A stretch of DNA of 64,000 bases from Faucicola sp902506215. Its GTDB lineage: Bacteria > Pseudomonadota > Gammaproteobacteria > Pseudomonadales > Moraxellaceae. Below, piece after piece: positions 55,374-64,000 of this stretch (positions are counted from its first letter, which is position 1; every line of letters starts with the position of its first letter). The position numbers and the translations under genes were made by a program. Under the pieces are notes generated by a model. That model saw only the letters and a list, made by a program, of their open reading frames with translations, searched no databases and was not told the origin of the DNA. The stretch is taken from positions 310,001 through 374,000 of the forward strand of contig CP069437.1 of the NCBI GenBank assembly GCA_016888885.1. Reading direction: 5' to 3'.

Positions 55374-55404
55374 AAATCCGTCTGTCAACTGTCGGATTTT
55401 TTAG
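55374..55404 (+). terminator. terminator-like hairpin in the emrA leader
   Basis: AAATCCG and CGGATTT (55374-55380 with 55393-55399) form a seven-base-pair stem with a 12-base loop. T residues follow directly, about 35 bases before the emrA ATG. No plus-strand gene lies upstream, so it could act as an attenuator. Confidence 0.5.
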
Positions 55405-55440
55405 ATTTTGCCACTCAAGTTTAGTGATAAGGACGAAAAA

Positions 55441-56742
55441 ATGGCTGAAATCATGCCGACTGGGGTTGATGATAGCCCCGAACCAGCACCGATACCCGCA
55501 ACTACGCATAGCACAACCCAACTCCCTGCCAAATCCAAACGTAAAAAAAACCTATTGTTATTTACCTTGATTGTTTTAGCCATTGCTGCGGTGACGTTAT
55601 GGTTATACTTTACCCAATGGCGCTATCAAGTCAGTACCGAAGACGCCTATGTGAGCGGCAACCAAGTACAAATCAACGCGCAAATATCGGGGACGGTGAC
55701 AGCAATTGGGGTCAATGACACGGATATGGTCAAAGCCGGGCAAACTTTGGTGGCGTTAGACCAAGCGGATAATGGCTTAGCCCTTGAAACCGCCAAGGCA
55801 CAATTGCGTACAGCAATCAGACAGTACAAAACCCAAACCGCAACCATCCAACAAGCTGATGTCAATATCTCGCAAGCGCAAACTGCGATGAATGAAGTGC
55901 AATCACAAATTGAATCTGCCAAAATTGCGCTGCTTGCGGCACAATCTGACTATCAACGCCGCGCCGCTTTGATGGCAAGTCAAGCGGTATCGCAAGAAGA
56001 GGTCCAGCATGCTGCCGACACTGTCAAAAAAGCCCAAGCCCAGCTCGATGCGGCAGTTGCCAAGCAAGCCACCGCTCGCTCTGCGGTCGTGACTGCGCAA
56101 GCGCAGCGCAATGTGACAGTGGCCAATTTGGGTAAAAATGATGTACTGTCACAACCTGCGGTGCAAACCGCGGTGGCGAATATCCAAACCGCTTGGCTCA
56201 ATCTCAACCGTACCCAAATCGTAGCACCGATCGATGGGCAAATTGCCAAACGCGGTGTGCAATTAGGTCAAAAAATCAGCGCAGGCACCCCTTTGATGGT
56301 GATTGTGCCGCTACATGATTTGTGGGTTGATGCCAATTTTAAAGAAAGCCAAATTAAAGACATTCACCTAGGTCAAGCGGTGAATTTAACCTCAGATATC
56401 TATGGTAAAGAGGTTGTTTATCATGGCAAAGTGATTGGCTTGTCAGCAGGGACGGGCAGTGCGTTCTCGGTTTTGCCTGCCCAAAACGCCACCGGTAACT
56501 GGATTAAAGTCACCCAGCGTCTGCCTGTACGAATTGCACTCGATAGCAAAGAATTACAACAGCATCCGCTACGCGTGGGGCTAAGTATGCATGCCGAGCT
56601 TGATAGCCGAGACCAACAAGGCAAACCGCAGGTGGCTACCGCGACCGCTAGCGCCAAACCGGTTGCGCAGCTGCAGCCGCAAGTCGATATGTCAGGTGCG
56701 ACCAAAATTATCCAACAAATCATCCAGCAAAACCAATCATGA
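55441..56742 (+). CDS. emrA: EmrA-type membrane fusion protein of an efflux pump
   Basis: The 433-residue protein has a short cytoplasmic start, a membrane anchor (LLLFTLIVLAIAAVTLWLYF), and a HlyD-like fold. The lipoyl half-motifs are VSTEDAYVSGNQVQINAQIS and IVAPIDGQIAKRGVQLGQKI, around a long periplasmic coiled-coil hairpin. It links the EmrB inner membrane transporter to an outer membrane channel. AAGGA lies seven bases before ATG 55441. The emrB gene starts eight bases after its stop. No outer membrane partner gene is adjacent. Confidence 0.93.
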   Translation: MAEIMPTGVDDSPEPAPIPATTHSTTQLPAKSKRKKNLLLFTLIVLAIAAVTLWLYFTQWRYQVSTEDAYVSGNQVQINAQISGTVTAIGVNDTDMVKAGQTLVALDQADNGLALETAKAQLRTAIRQYKTQTATIQQADVNISQAQTAMNEVQSQIESAKIALLAAQSDYQRRAALMASQAVSQEEVQHAADTVKKAQAQLDAAVAKQATARSAVVTAQAQRNVTVANLGKNDVLSQPAVQTAVANIQTAWLNLNRTQIVAPIDGQIAKRGVQLGQKISAGTPLMVIVPLHDLWVDANFKESQIKDIHLGQAVNLTSDIYGKEVVYHGKVIGLSAGTGSAFSVLPAQNATGNWIKVTQRLPVRIALDSKELQQHPLRVGLSMHAELDSRDQQGKPQVATATASAKPVAQLQPQVDMSGATKIIQQIIQQNQS

Positions 56743-56750
56743 GGTGAAAA

Positions 56751-58328
56751 ATGGCGGAAGCAATTTCACCCACTATGGATACCAAGCAGCCAGCAGCTGA
56801 TAGTCGAGCCCGTAGTCAGCTAAATCAACCCGCGCCTTTATCAGGGATGCCGCTTGCGATTGTGACATTTGCGCTATCCATGGCGGTGTTTATGATGGTG
56901 CTTGATTCGACCATTGCCAATGTGGCATTACCGACCATCGCAGGGGATTTGGGCGCGGCGACCTCGCAAGGTACATGGGTGATTACCATGTTTGCCGTTT
57001 CCAACGCGATATCTATTCCCCTCACAGGGTGGTTAGCTCGTCAGTATGGCTCGGTCAAAGTGTTTTTGGTGTCGGCAAGTTTATTTGTGTTTTGTTCATG
57101 GCTATGTGGGGTATCACATAGTTTGACGATGCTGATCATTGCTAGGGTGGCGCAAGGCGCAGTGGCAGGTCCCATGATTCCACTGGCACAAAGTTTATTA
57201 TTACAGTCTTTTCCGCTTGAAAAACGGGCGATGGCGCTTGGGTTATTTGCTATGGTGGTCGTCACCGCGCCGATATTAGGTCCGATTTTGGGCGGCTATA
57301 TCTGCGATAATTATCACTGGGGCTGGATATTTTTTATCAATATTCCGATCGGCATTGTCGCCATTATTTTGGCATGGCAACAACTTAAAAACCGCGAAAC
57401 GCCTGTCATCAAGACCGATATTGATAAAGTAGGCCTTGTTTTGATGATTGTCGGGGTGGGTGCGCTGCAGTTTTTCTTGGATCGTGGGCGTGAGCTCGAT
57501 TGGTTTGCTTCCCCTGAAATCATTGCTTTAGCCATCATTAGCGTTTTATGTTTGAGTTATTTGATACTTTGGGAGCGCGGCGAAGAACATCCGATTATTG
57601 ATTTGTCGATTTTTCAAGACCGCAATTTTACCATTGGCACATTGGTGATTAGCTTGGCATTTTTGCTATATATGGGCGCCATTGTGCTATTGCCCGTCAT
57701 GCTGCAGCAAACCATGGGCTATACCGCGGTTTGGGCAGGTCTGGCAGCGGCACCGATTGGTATTTTTCCGGTATTGTTGACGCCCTTAATCGGTAAATAC
57801 GCGCGAAACATCGATATGCGCATCTTGGTGACGTTAAGTTTTTTAATCTATTGTGCCACCTTTGTATGGCGAAGTGATTTTAATCCGCAGATGACGTTTT
57901 GGGATGTGTTTTGGCCGCAGTTTATCCAAGGACTGGGTACTGCCATGTTTTTTATGCCACTAACCACCATTGCGCTCTCCAACATTTCGCATGATAAAAT
58001 GGCGGCAGCGACAGGGATTTTCACCTTTGTGAGAACCTTGGCGGGCGGGATTGGCGCTTCAATGGTGATGACTGTTTGGGAACGACGCAGCAATCATGCG
58101 CATACTTATTTGACCGAAAGTATCACCCAAAATTCCAATTTTGACGCGTGGTCAAAAAGCCTGCAAGCGTCTGGCATGAGTTATGAGCAAACGTTGGCGC
58201 TTATCAACCAAAATATTAACCAACAGGCGCTGATTATTGGCTCGAATGAGGTCTTTTATGTATTTGGTTTGGTGTTCTTATTATTGATTGGTATGATTTG
58301 GCTTGCCAAACCGCCGTTTCATCATTAA
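56751..58328 (+). CDS. emrB: EmrB/QacA-family (DHA2) multidrug efflux transporter
   Basis: The 525-residue MFS protein has about 14 membrane segments. Motif D1 reads LDSTIANVALPTIAGDL and motif C is in FAMVVVTAPILGPILGGYI. It exports hydrophobic drugs or related compounds with EmrA in exchange for protons. It starts eight bases after emrA with a GAGG ribosome-binding site. Control is presumably by the divergent TetR protein. Confidence 0.93.
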   Translation: MAEAISPTMDTKQPAADSRARSQLNQPAPLSGMPLAIVTFALSMAVFMMVLDSTIANVALPTIAGDLGAATSQGTWVITMFAVSNAISIPLTGWLARQYGSVKVFLVSASLFVFCSWLCGVSHSLTMLIIARVAQGAVAGPMIPLAQSLLLQSFPLEKRAMALGLFAMVVVTAPILGPILGGYICDNYHWGWIFFINIPIGIVAIILAWQQLKNRETPVIKTDIDKVGLVLMIVGVGALQFFLDRGRELDWFASPEIIALAIISVLCLSYLILWERGEEHPIIDLSIFQDRNFTIGTLVISLAFLLYMGAIVLLPVMLQQTMGYTAVWAGLAAAPIGIFPVLLTPLIGKYARNIDMRILVTLSFLIYCATFVWRSDFNPQMTFWDVFWPQFIQGLGTAMFFMPLTTIALSNISHDKMAAATGIFTFVRTLAGGIGASMVMTVWERRSNHAHTYLTESITQNSNFDAWSKSLQASGMSYEQTLALINQNINQQALIIGSNEVFYVFGLVFLLLIGMIWLAKPPFHH

Positions 58329-58481
58329 AAATAAGGGTTTAAGTTACTGTGCTCAAATTAACGCTGATAAAATGTTACTATCGTCAAGTACATAGATAAC
58401 TTTGGTTACAAAATATAATTTAACCGCAATTTTATAATTCGACTTATAATAATCCATCTTATCAAATTGCGTCGTTAATTT

Positions 58482-60530
58482 ATGAGTAAAGCACATGCTA
58501 AAACCTCGGTTCCTGCGCTGACATTAGGGGCCATCGGGGTCGTTTATGGCGATATCGGTACCAGTGTACTGTATTCAGTCAAAGAAGTTTTTAATTCTGG
58601 TCATGTCGCCTTTAACGTTGCCAATATCTATGGGGTGCTGTCATTATTTGTGTGGACGATTACCATCATCGTCAGTCTCAAGTACATCTCGTTGGTGCTA
58701 CGCGCCGACAATAAAGGGGAAGGCGGTCTGATTGCGATGCTCGCTTTGGCATCAAGCGCGGTGAAACATCGCCCAAAATTGCACGCAGTCATCATGACCA
58801 TGGGGATATTTGGTACCTGCTTGTTTTATGGCGATGGGGTGATTACCCCATCCATCTCGGTGCTATCGGCAGTAGAAGGTTTGACGGTGGTATCGCCACG
58901 GCTGCATAGTGTGGTAATTCCTGCCACACTGACCATTTTGTTCCTGTTGTTTTTTGTGCAAAAATTTGGTACCAAAGGTATTGGTAAACTGTTTGGACCT
59001 GTGATGGTGCTGTGGTTTTTGTTGATTGCTGGCATTGGGGTTTATCATATTCAGCACAATGTTGAAATCTTGCGAGCCATCAATCCCATCTATGCTTATC
59101 AGTTTGTGATGAACAATCCGACACTCGCCTTTATCATTTTGGGGGCAGTTGTGTTGTGCGTGACAGGCGGTGAAGCCTTGTATGCCGATATGGGGCATTT
59201 TGGCAAAAAACCGATTCGTATCGCTTGGTTTTCCATTGTCATGCCCGCCTTGCTGCTCAATTATTTTGGTCAAGGCGCATTTTTACTCGCCAATCCTGAG
59301 GGCAAATCCAATCCCTTCTTTTTGATGATTCCAGATGCCATGCGTATGCCGATGGTGGTGATGGCAACTTTAGCGACAGTGATTGCGTCACAAGCGCTGA
59401 TTTCTGGGGTGTTTAGTATCACCAAACAAGCGGTGCAACTGGGCTTTTTACCGCGTATGCGTATTGTGTATACCAATGTCAAAGAAGTGGGTCAGGTCTA
59501 TATTCCAGCGATTAACTGGGGCTTGTTTATCGCCATTGCGTTTGCTGTGGTGATGTTCAAATCATCGGGTGCGTTAGCCGCCGCTTATGGTATTGCGGTT
59601 TGTACAGATATGCTGATTACCACGATATTGACCTTCTTTGTGATTCGCTACGCGTGGAAATACCCTTTGCTACTGTGTATTGCCGCGACCTCATTGTTCT
59701 TTGTGGTGGATTTCTTGTTTTGGGCGTCAAATCTGCTCAAACTGTTCAAAGGCGGCTGGTTCCCATTGTTGTTAGGGGGCGTCATGTTTGTGCTCATGAT
59801 AACTTGGCGAGATGGCCGTAATTTAGTGAGAATTGCCCATACCACAAGACAAATTAACTTAAAAAATTTCTTGGATGACTTGTTTGGCAGTTTTACCAAT
59901 AAACGCTTACAAATAGCCTTGGAGTCGACGCAAGGCAAATTAGAAAAGCTGACCCAAGATATTGAAAACGCACCGCTTGAGAATATCCAAGAGCTGCAAA
60001 ATCAGCAAGCGCTGCTGCAGGAGAAAATCTTAATCAACCAGCGCTGCCAAGTGCTGTTTGAAGATATCAAAAAAATCAAAGGCATTGCCGTATTTATGGT
60101 CTCTGAAGTCGATATCGTACCCGTGGCGTTGAAACAAAACTTAAAGCACAATAAATGTTTGCATGAGTACAATATCTTTGTCACCGTTAATACCTTAGAA
60201 ACCCCTTGGGTGGGTCTCAGCAAACGTAGTGAAGTGACCTATTTGGGACACAATTGCTGGAAGGTGGTGCTCAATTTTGGCTTTAAAAATGACCCTGATG
60301 TGCCAGATTCGCTCAAACACATTCAGCAATTTAACTTTGATTTCGATCCTGCCAAGGTAAGTTATTTCTTATCCCATGAGGCAGTGGTGGCATCTGAGAG
60401 CATCAAAGGTATGGCATTATGGCGTGAAAAATTGTTTGCCCATATGCACCGTAATGCCGGCACCGCGGCTGAGTTTCTAAAACTTCCTAGCAACAATGTG
60501 GTAGAAATGGGTGCCAAAGTAGAAATTTAA
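58482..60530 (+). CDS. kup: low-affinity potassium transporter Kup
   Basis: The 682-residue membrane protein of the KUP/HAK/KT family starts LTLGAIGVVYGDIGTSVLYS, the first helix signature, and has about 12 membrane segments. Its C-terminal cytoplasmic domain holds a coiled-coil insertion of about 60 residues (near 460-535) before IKGIAVFMVSEVDIVP, making it longer than E. coli Kup (622). It imports potassium with protons. ATG 58482 has no clear ribosome-binding site. A strong terminator follows. Confidence 0.95.
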   Translation: MSKAHAKTSVPALTLGAIGVVYGDIGTSVLYSVKEVFNSGHVAFNVANIYGVLSLFVWTITIIVSLKYISLVLRADNKGEGGLIAMLALASSAVKHRPKLHAVIMTMGIFGTCLFYGDGVITPSISVLSAVEGLTVVSPRLHSVVIPATLTILFLLFFVQKFGTKGIGKLFGPVMVLWFLLIAGIGVYHIQHNVEILRAINPIYAYQFVMNNPTLAFIILGAVVLCVTGGEALYADMGHFGKKPIRIAWFSIVMPALLLNYFGQGAFLLANPEGKSNPFFLMIPDAMRMPMVVMATLATVIASQALISGVFSITKQAVQLGFLPRMRIVYTNVKEVGQVYIPAINWGLFIAIAFAVVMFKSSGALAAAYGIAVCTDMLITTILTFFVIRYAWKYPLLLCIAATSLFFVVDFLFWASNLLKLFKGGWFPLLLGGVMFVLMITWRDGRNLVRIAHTTRQINLKNFLDDLFGSFTNKRLQIALESTQGKLEKLTQDIENAPLENIQELQNQQALLQEKILINQRCQVLFEDIKKIKGIAVFMVSEVDIVPVALKQNLKHNKCLHEYNIFVTVNTLETPWVGLSKRSEVTYLGHNCWKVVLNFGFKNDPDVPDSLKHIQQFNFDFDPAKVSYFLSHEAVVASESIKGMALWREKLFAHMHRNAGTAAEFLKLPSNNVVEMGAKVEI

Positions 60531-60540
60531 ATGCCCAACT

Positions 60541-60572
60541 AAAAAGCCATTATCCCTCGATAGTGGCTTTTT
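60541..60572. terminator. terminator between kup and xseB
   Basis: A 14-base-pair stem (60541-60554 with 60559-60572, one G-U pair) has A and T runs on its flanks. It can serve both convergent genes. Confidence 0.9.
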
Positions 60573-60599
60573 TATTCTGCTTTTCTGCTTTATTAAAAT

Positions 60600-60794
60600 T
60601 TAGTCTGTTTCAAACGCTTGATTCAGCGAGGCTTCAACGGCATCAATTCGCGCTTGGCATACTTTATAGGCGTCAATGGACTGCTCTACAATAGTCATCA
60701 GCGCGTCGATGTTGGGCTCTTGGCTATTTTGCAAGCGCTGTGCATTTGTTTTTAACACCTCATAGGCGCTTTTAAAATCAGTTGGCTCGGTCAT
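60600..60794 (-). CDS. xseB: exodeoxyribonuclease VII small subunit
   Basis: The 64-residue helical protein matches XseB in length and pattern (SAYEVLKTNAQRLQN, EQSIDAYKVCQARIDAVE). It joins XseA in the single-strand DNA exonuclease VII complex. It follows xseA by 23 bases on the same strand, the usual pair, and ends at the shared terminator. Confidence 0.9.
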   Translation of the reverse strand: MTEPTDFKSAYEVLKTNAQRLQNSQEPNIDALMTIVEQSIDAYKVCQARIDAVEASLNQAFETD

Positions 60795-60817
60795 GGTTAT
60801 TCCTGTTGATTGATAGG

Positions 60818-62335
60818 TCAGTTTTTTGGGTGTTTAGCATTGACAGTGGCTTGTAGATAGCCATCTTGTAGCTCAATGGTTATGGTTGAATTGGGTTCAA
60901 CTTGGGCAATCGAAGTCATCACCGTATTGGATGCAAGATGCGAGGTTCTGATAATCGCATAGCCACGGCTTAATACGGTTGACGGATGCTGCAACAATGT
61001 CATCTCACGCAGTCGATCGGTCGATTGACGAGCGGTGGTGATTTGCTGATAAGCAAGTTGGCGAATCTGTACAAATTGGTTGTCCATGGCAAGTTTAGCG
61101 GCAGATAATTGTCGCTGCGCTGCCGATTGTATCTTGGTAAGTTGTTGTTCGCTATCATGGCGTGCCTGCAAGATGCTGGATTTAGCAATTTGCTCGATGG
61201 TCAAAAAATGTTGTTTGGCAGCCTGAGTAATAGTCAGCAAATGATTGCGAATGCTTGCGATAACCTTCGATGGGGTATCAAAACTTTGATGTGCCACTTC
61301 ATCTAGCATGACGCGGTCGCGCTCATGACCAATGCCGACCCATACCGGTATCGGCTGCTCAGCCACCAGCGCGGCAAGTTCGTAATCATTGAGATAGGCC
61401 AAATCGCCCACCGCGCCACCACCTCGGATAATCACTATCAAGTCGGGCGTGATGGCTTGATTGGCAAGGGTTTTAATACCATGAATCAAGGCTTGGCGGA
61501 TGTCTTGTGGGGCATGATTGCCTTGAAAGGTGGCGTGCTCATAATGAAAAATACACGCCCCTGTGCTAGCAAGCCTATCGGCATCCGCACGAAAATCGCC
61601 CAACCCTGCAGCTTTTTCAGGCGCGATGACGAGCACATGCTCAATATCAAACGGCATCGGGAGCGATTGATTGAGATCGAGCAGCCCTTCTTCATGCAGT
61701 CTGGTTAAAATCATTTGGTATTGCTTTGCTAAATCGCCTAATGTGTAAGTGGGGTCGATATCGACGATGTTTAGCGAAAAGCCATATTGGGCATGGAACG
61801 TGGCTGAGACTTTGAGCAATACATTCAAGCCTCGCTCAAGGCTCATGCCCGTGTTTTTTTCAAACTTTGACAGTACTTTGGCTGCTTGACCACGCCATAG
61901 CGTGCCGCGGCAGCTGGCGGTGACTTTGCCATCCATATCTTTATCCGCCAATTCAAAATAATAGTGACCGCCTTTGGCTGACAGACTACGAATTTCAGCT
62001 TTCACCCAAACGGTATGGGCAAACGTTTCACTAATCACCAACTGCACAGCGGATAGATAATCACTCAATGACAATACGGTATCGCTTAACGCCTGTTGTA
62101 GTTGGCTATTGCGATCTTGAATGGCTAATTGTTCGCTAAAGTCATCATCGTTTAAGCTATCAACGCTTAAGTTATCAACACTGCCACGCTTTGTAGTTGC
62201 TTTATTGTCAGGCTCACCATCGTCAAGCAGTGCCAAAAATACGTCATCAGCCTGATTTGATGGGGTGGTTTGCAAATCCAGTCGTGCGAGCTGCTCTTCA
62301 ATTGATTTGATAACGGTTTTGGAAGCTTTTGCCAT
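60818..62335 (-). CDS. xseA: exodeoxyribonuclease VII large subunit
   Basis: The 505-residue protein has an N-terminal OB-fold from about residue 90 (LSDYLSAVQLVISETFAHTVWV, split here) and the catalytic domain with GGGAVGDLAYLNDYELA and GIGHERD. A long coiled-coil C-terminal half follows. It degrades single-stranded DNA from both ends. The first 85 or so residues are acidic and low-complexity and precede the usual XseA start. They may be a lineage-specific extension. Confidence 0.93.
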   Translation of the reverse strand: MAKASKTVIKSIEEQLARLDLQTTPSNQADDVFLALLDDGEPDNKATTKRGSVDNLSVDSLNDDDFSEQLAIQDRNSQLQQALSDTVLSLSDYLSAVQLVISETFAHTVWVKAEIRSLSAKGGHYYFELADKDMDGKVTASCRGTLWRGQAAKVLSKFEKNTGMSLERGLNVLLKVSATFHAQYGFSLNIVDIDPTYTLGDLAKQYQMILTRLHEEGLLDLNQSLPMPFDIEHVLVIAPEKAAGLGDFRADADRLASTGACIFHYEHATFQGNHAPQDIRQALIHGIKTLANQAITPDLIVIIRGGGAVGDLAYLNDYELAALVAEQPIPVWVGIGHERDRVMLDEVAHQSFDTPSKVIASIRNHLLTITQAAKQHFLTIEQIAKSSILQARHDSEQQLTKIQSAAQRQLSAAKLAMDNQFVQIRQLAYQQITTARQSTDRLREMTLLQHPSTVLSRGYAIIRTSHLASNTVMTSIAQVEPNSTITIELQDGYLQATVNAKHPKN

Positions 62336-62441
62336 GGCGGATTCTTGATAATTAAAAATAAAATTGTAGGCGAAAATGATAAAACTGACAACGTGACATT
62401 TGTGATTTAGGTAGATGCAGGTTGCTAAATTTTTGATTTTA

Positions 62442-62472
62442 AATATTACATTATATTTTATAATGTAATATT
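62442..62472. promoter_or_regulatory. perfect 31-bp palindrome upstream of the sulfate-binding protein gene
   Basis: Arms AATATTACATTATA and TATAATGTAATATT are perfect inverted repeats around TTT. The site is about 120 bases before the sbp start and 107 bases from xseA. It looks like an operator for a dimeric regulator. The A+T content could also favour cruciform formation. Confidence 0.6.
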
Positions 62473-62590
62473 CAGAAGTGGAATATAGATAAAGAATAAT
62501 ATTGTTTTTGCTTGACGATGATTTTTTATAAAATAGAATGAATTTAAATTTTTATAGATTGATTTTTATACATTGAGATGAGGGGTGACC

Positions 62591-63739
62591 ATGATGACTG
62601 TTAGTTTTCAAAAAAAAACTAAGGTTCAACACAAAACCGTAGCTGTGCTATCAAGTCTGGCGTTATTAGGCGTGAGCCTGGCGGGCTGTTCACGTGCGCC
62701 CACCCAGCAAGACCAACAAGCCGCTTCAGGTCAAGCCGCTACGCAATCAAATAAAGTTGCGAGCGATAAAGGCGCTATTAAACTGCTCAATGTCTCCTAT
62801 GACGTCGCGCGTGACTTTTATAAAAGCTACAATCCCATGTTTATCAAATACTACGAAGCCAAAAATAAGGGCAAAACCATTGATATCCAGCAATCGCATG
62901 GCGGCTCTAGCAAACAAGCGCTCGCAGTTGCCAACGGTCTGCAAGCGGACGTGGTGAGTATGAACCAAGGCTCAGATATAGAGCTGTTGGTGAAAAAAGG
63001 CTTGGTGGCGCAAGATTGGCAAAGCCAATTCCCAAATAAAGCAGTACCCTATACCAGTGCCATCGTGTTTTTGGTGCGTAAAGACAACCCAAAACAAATC
63101 AAAGACTGGTCTGATTTGGCAAAACCCGGCGTACAAATCGTCCTTGCCAACCCAAAAACCACGGGTAATGGGCGTTATGCCTTCTTAGGTGCGTATGGCT
63201 ACGGCTTACATAGTTTTAATAAAGATGAAAGCAAAACCAAAAACTTTGTCAAAGACCTGCTCAAAAATGTGCCGGTATATGAAAATGGGGGGCGTGCGGC
63301 GACGACCACGTTCTTACAACGTCAAATTGGCGATGTGTTAGTCACCTTTGAAAATGAAGCCAATCTCGCGGTTAAACAGTTTGGTAAAGGCGATGTGCAA
63401 ATTGTCTATCCAAGCTACACCATATCAGCAGAAAACCCCGTGGCGATTGTTAAATCAGTGACCGATAAAAAAGGCACCAACGAAGCAGCGAAAGCCTATC
63501 TTGATTATTTATGGAGCGAGCCTGCCCAGCAATTGGCGGCAGATTTATACCTGCGCCCAAGCGACGCGGCGGTACTGGCTAAAAATCAAGATAAATTACC
63601 CGCGCTTACCACCTTTAGTCCCAATGCCGAATTTGGTAGCTGGACGGATATCATGACCAAATACTTCAAAGATGGGGGCGTCTTTGATCAACTAGCCAGC
63701 CCAACGAGTACCATAGCATCGGCACCTGCGGCAAAATAG
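62591..63739 (+). CDS. sbp: sulfate-binding lipoprotein (Sbp/CysP family)
   Basis: The 382-residue protein has lipobox SLAGC (Cys33) and a type 2 binding fold. The motifs KLLNVSYDVARDFYKSYNP, SHGGSSKQA and NPKTTGNGRYAFLGAYGYG define sulfate and thiosulfate-binding proteins. It captures sulfate for a CysTWA importer. ATG 62591 has AGGGG five bases upstream; ATG 62594 and GTG 62585 are close alternatives. The next gene begins 234 bases downstream, after a terminator. Confidence 0.93.
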   Translation: MMTVSFQKKTKVQHKTVAVLSSLALLGVSLAGCSRAPTQQDQQAASGQAATQSNKVASDKGAIKLLNVSYDVARDFYKSYNPMFIKYYEAKNKGKTIDIQQSHGGSSKQALAVANGLQADVVSMNQGSDIELLVKKGLVAQDWQSQFPNKAVPYTSAIVFLVRKDNPKQIKDWSDLAKPGVQIVLANPKTTGNGRYAFLGAYGYGLHSFNKDESKTKNFVKDLLKNVPVYENGGRAATTTFLQRQIGDVLVTFENEANLAVKQFGKGDVQIVYPSYTISAENPVAIVKSVTDKKGTNEAAKAYLDYLWSEPAQQLAADLYLRPSDAAVLAKNQDKLPALTTFSPNAEFGSWTDIMTKYFKDGGVFDQLASPTSTIASAPAAK

Positions 63740-63758
63740 TTGGCTGTTTTTACCTCAC

Positions 63759-63788
63759 AAAACCAGAGTTCGGCTCTGGTTTTTTATT
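63759..63788 (+). terminator. terminator after sbp
   Basis: AAAACCAGAG and CTCTGGTTTT (63759-63768 with 63774-63783) form a ten-base-pair stem with a five-base loop, followed by T residues. Confidence 0.88.
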
Positions 63789-63972
63789 CTAGCTAAGAAT
63801 ATTTAAAGCGCATAAATATAGTTTGGAATATCAAAGTGAGATGGTACTATAGCCGTGCTTAAGATTTTGGATGCAGAGCTTTTTGTATCTTTATTTCTGG
63901 ATTTTTATTTTTGTATGTTTATTATTTTAAATTCTGACGTAGTCTACCGATTATTAGTAAAGGAAGCCCTGC

Positions 63973-64000
63973 ATGGCCAGCATCAATGCCAACCATCAAG
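63973..64000 (+). CDS. start of a gene cut by the window end
   Basis: ATG at 63973 opens a frame beginning MASINANHQ, with AAGGA about eight to ten bases upstream. Only nine codons are visible. Its place after sbp suggests a sulfate-transporter permease (cysT/cysU), but this is a guess from context. Confidence 0.5.

Noticed and set aside
58863..59273. 136-residue open frame antisense to kup
   Set aside because: It is His/Gln-rich antisense of membrane-protein codons, not a gene pattern.

Overview
The window looks like a chromosomal segment from a Moraxellaceae bacterium, most likely a Moraxella of the osloensis type. This rests on the moderately A+T-rich sequence, the conserved block rlmN-pilW-rodZ-ispG-hisS-yfgM-bamB-der, and the capsule-locus style known from Acinetobacter and Moraxella. 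The species is inferred and cannot be proven here. No prophage, insertion-sequence transposase, CRISPR array or rRNA is present.

Left end (1-1.7 kb): the tail of an unidentified gene, a ModA-like molybdate-binding lipoprotein on the minus strand, and a tRNA-Leu(CAA) with promoter and terminator. A roughly 300-base leader follows, with an ops-like element and three tandem 16-bp repeats directly before wza.

Capsule locus (1.7-21.9 kb, all plus strand): export and control genes wza-wzb-wzc come first. A UDP-GlcNAc 4,6-dehydratase (5601) acts with pglE (19278) and pglD (18587) to make UDP-QuiNAc4NAc (N,N'-diacetylbacillosamine). rmlB-rmlA-fdtA/qdtA-acetyltransferase-aminotransferase make dTDP-Fuc3NAc or dTDP-Qui3NAc. 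The assembly genes are wzx, four glycosyltransferases (two GT2, two GT4), a Wzy candidate, a PglC-type initiating phosphosugar transferase, and the surface anchor wzi. The middle (about 13.0-16.8 kb) is visibly A+T-richer, as expected of a serotype-specific core. A perfect bidirectional terminator closes the locus.

Housekeeping region (22-44.9 kb): fpr, trmO, a small secreted protein and the PBP5-type carboxypeptidase dacC. On the minus strand follow a sensor kinase with a degenerate receiver and the der-bamB-yfgM-hisS-ispG-rodZ-pilW-rlmN series. Then come an unlisted 59-residue membrane protein, dusB, a 1-Cys peroxiredoxin, a MITE-like element, a META/DUF4377 lipoprotein gene broken by an in-frame TAG, rlmKL, an MscS channel and a Bcp peroxiredoxin.

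Right part (45-64 kb): queC, a secreted endonuclease, a MipA/OmpV porin-like protein, and the zinc importer znuA-znuC-znuB with a strong Zur-box-like palindrome. mnmA, a possible small RNA, and a membrane-anchored phosphoesterase follow. Next are a TetR regulator divergent from an EmrAB-type efflux pair, the potassium transporter kup, xseB-xseA, and a sulfate-binding lipoprotein with a 31-bp palindrome upstream. The window ends in the first codons of another gene.
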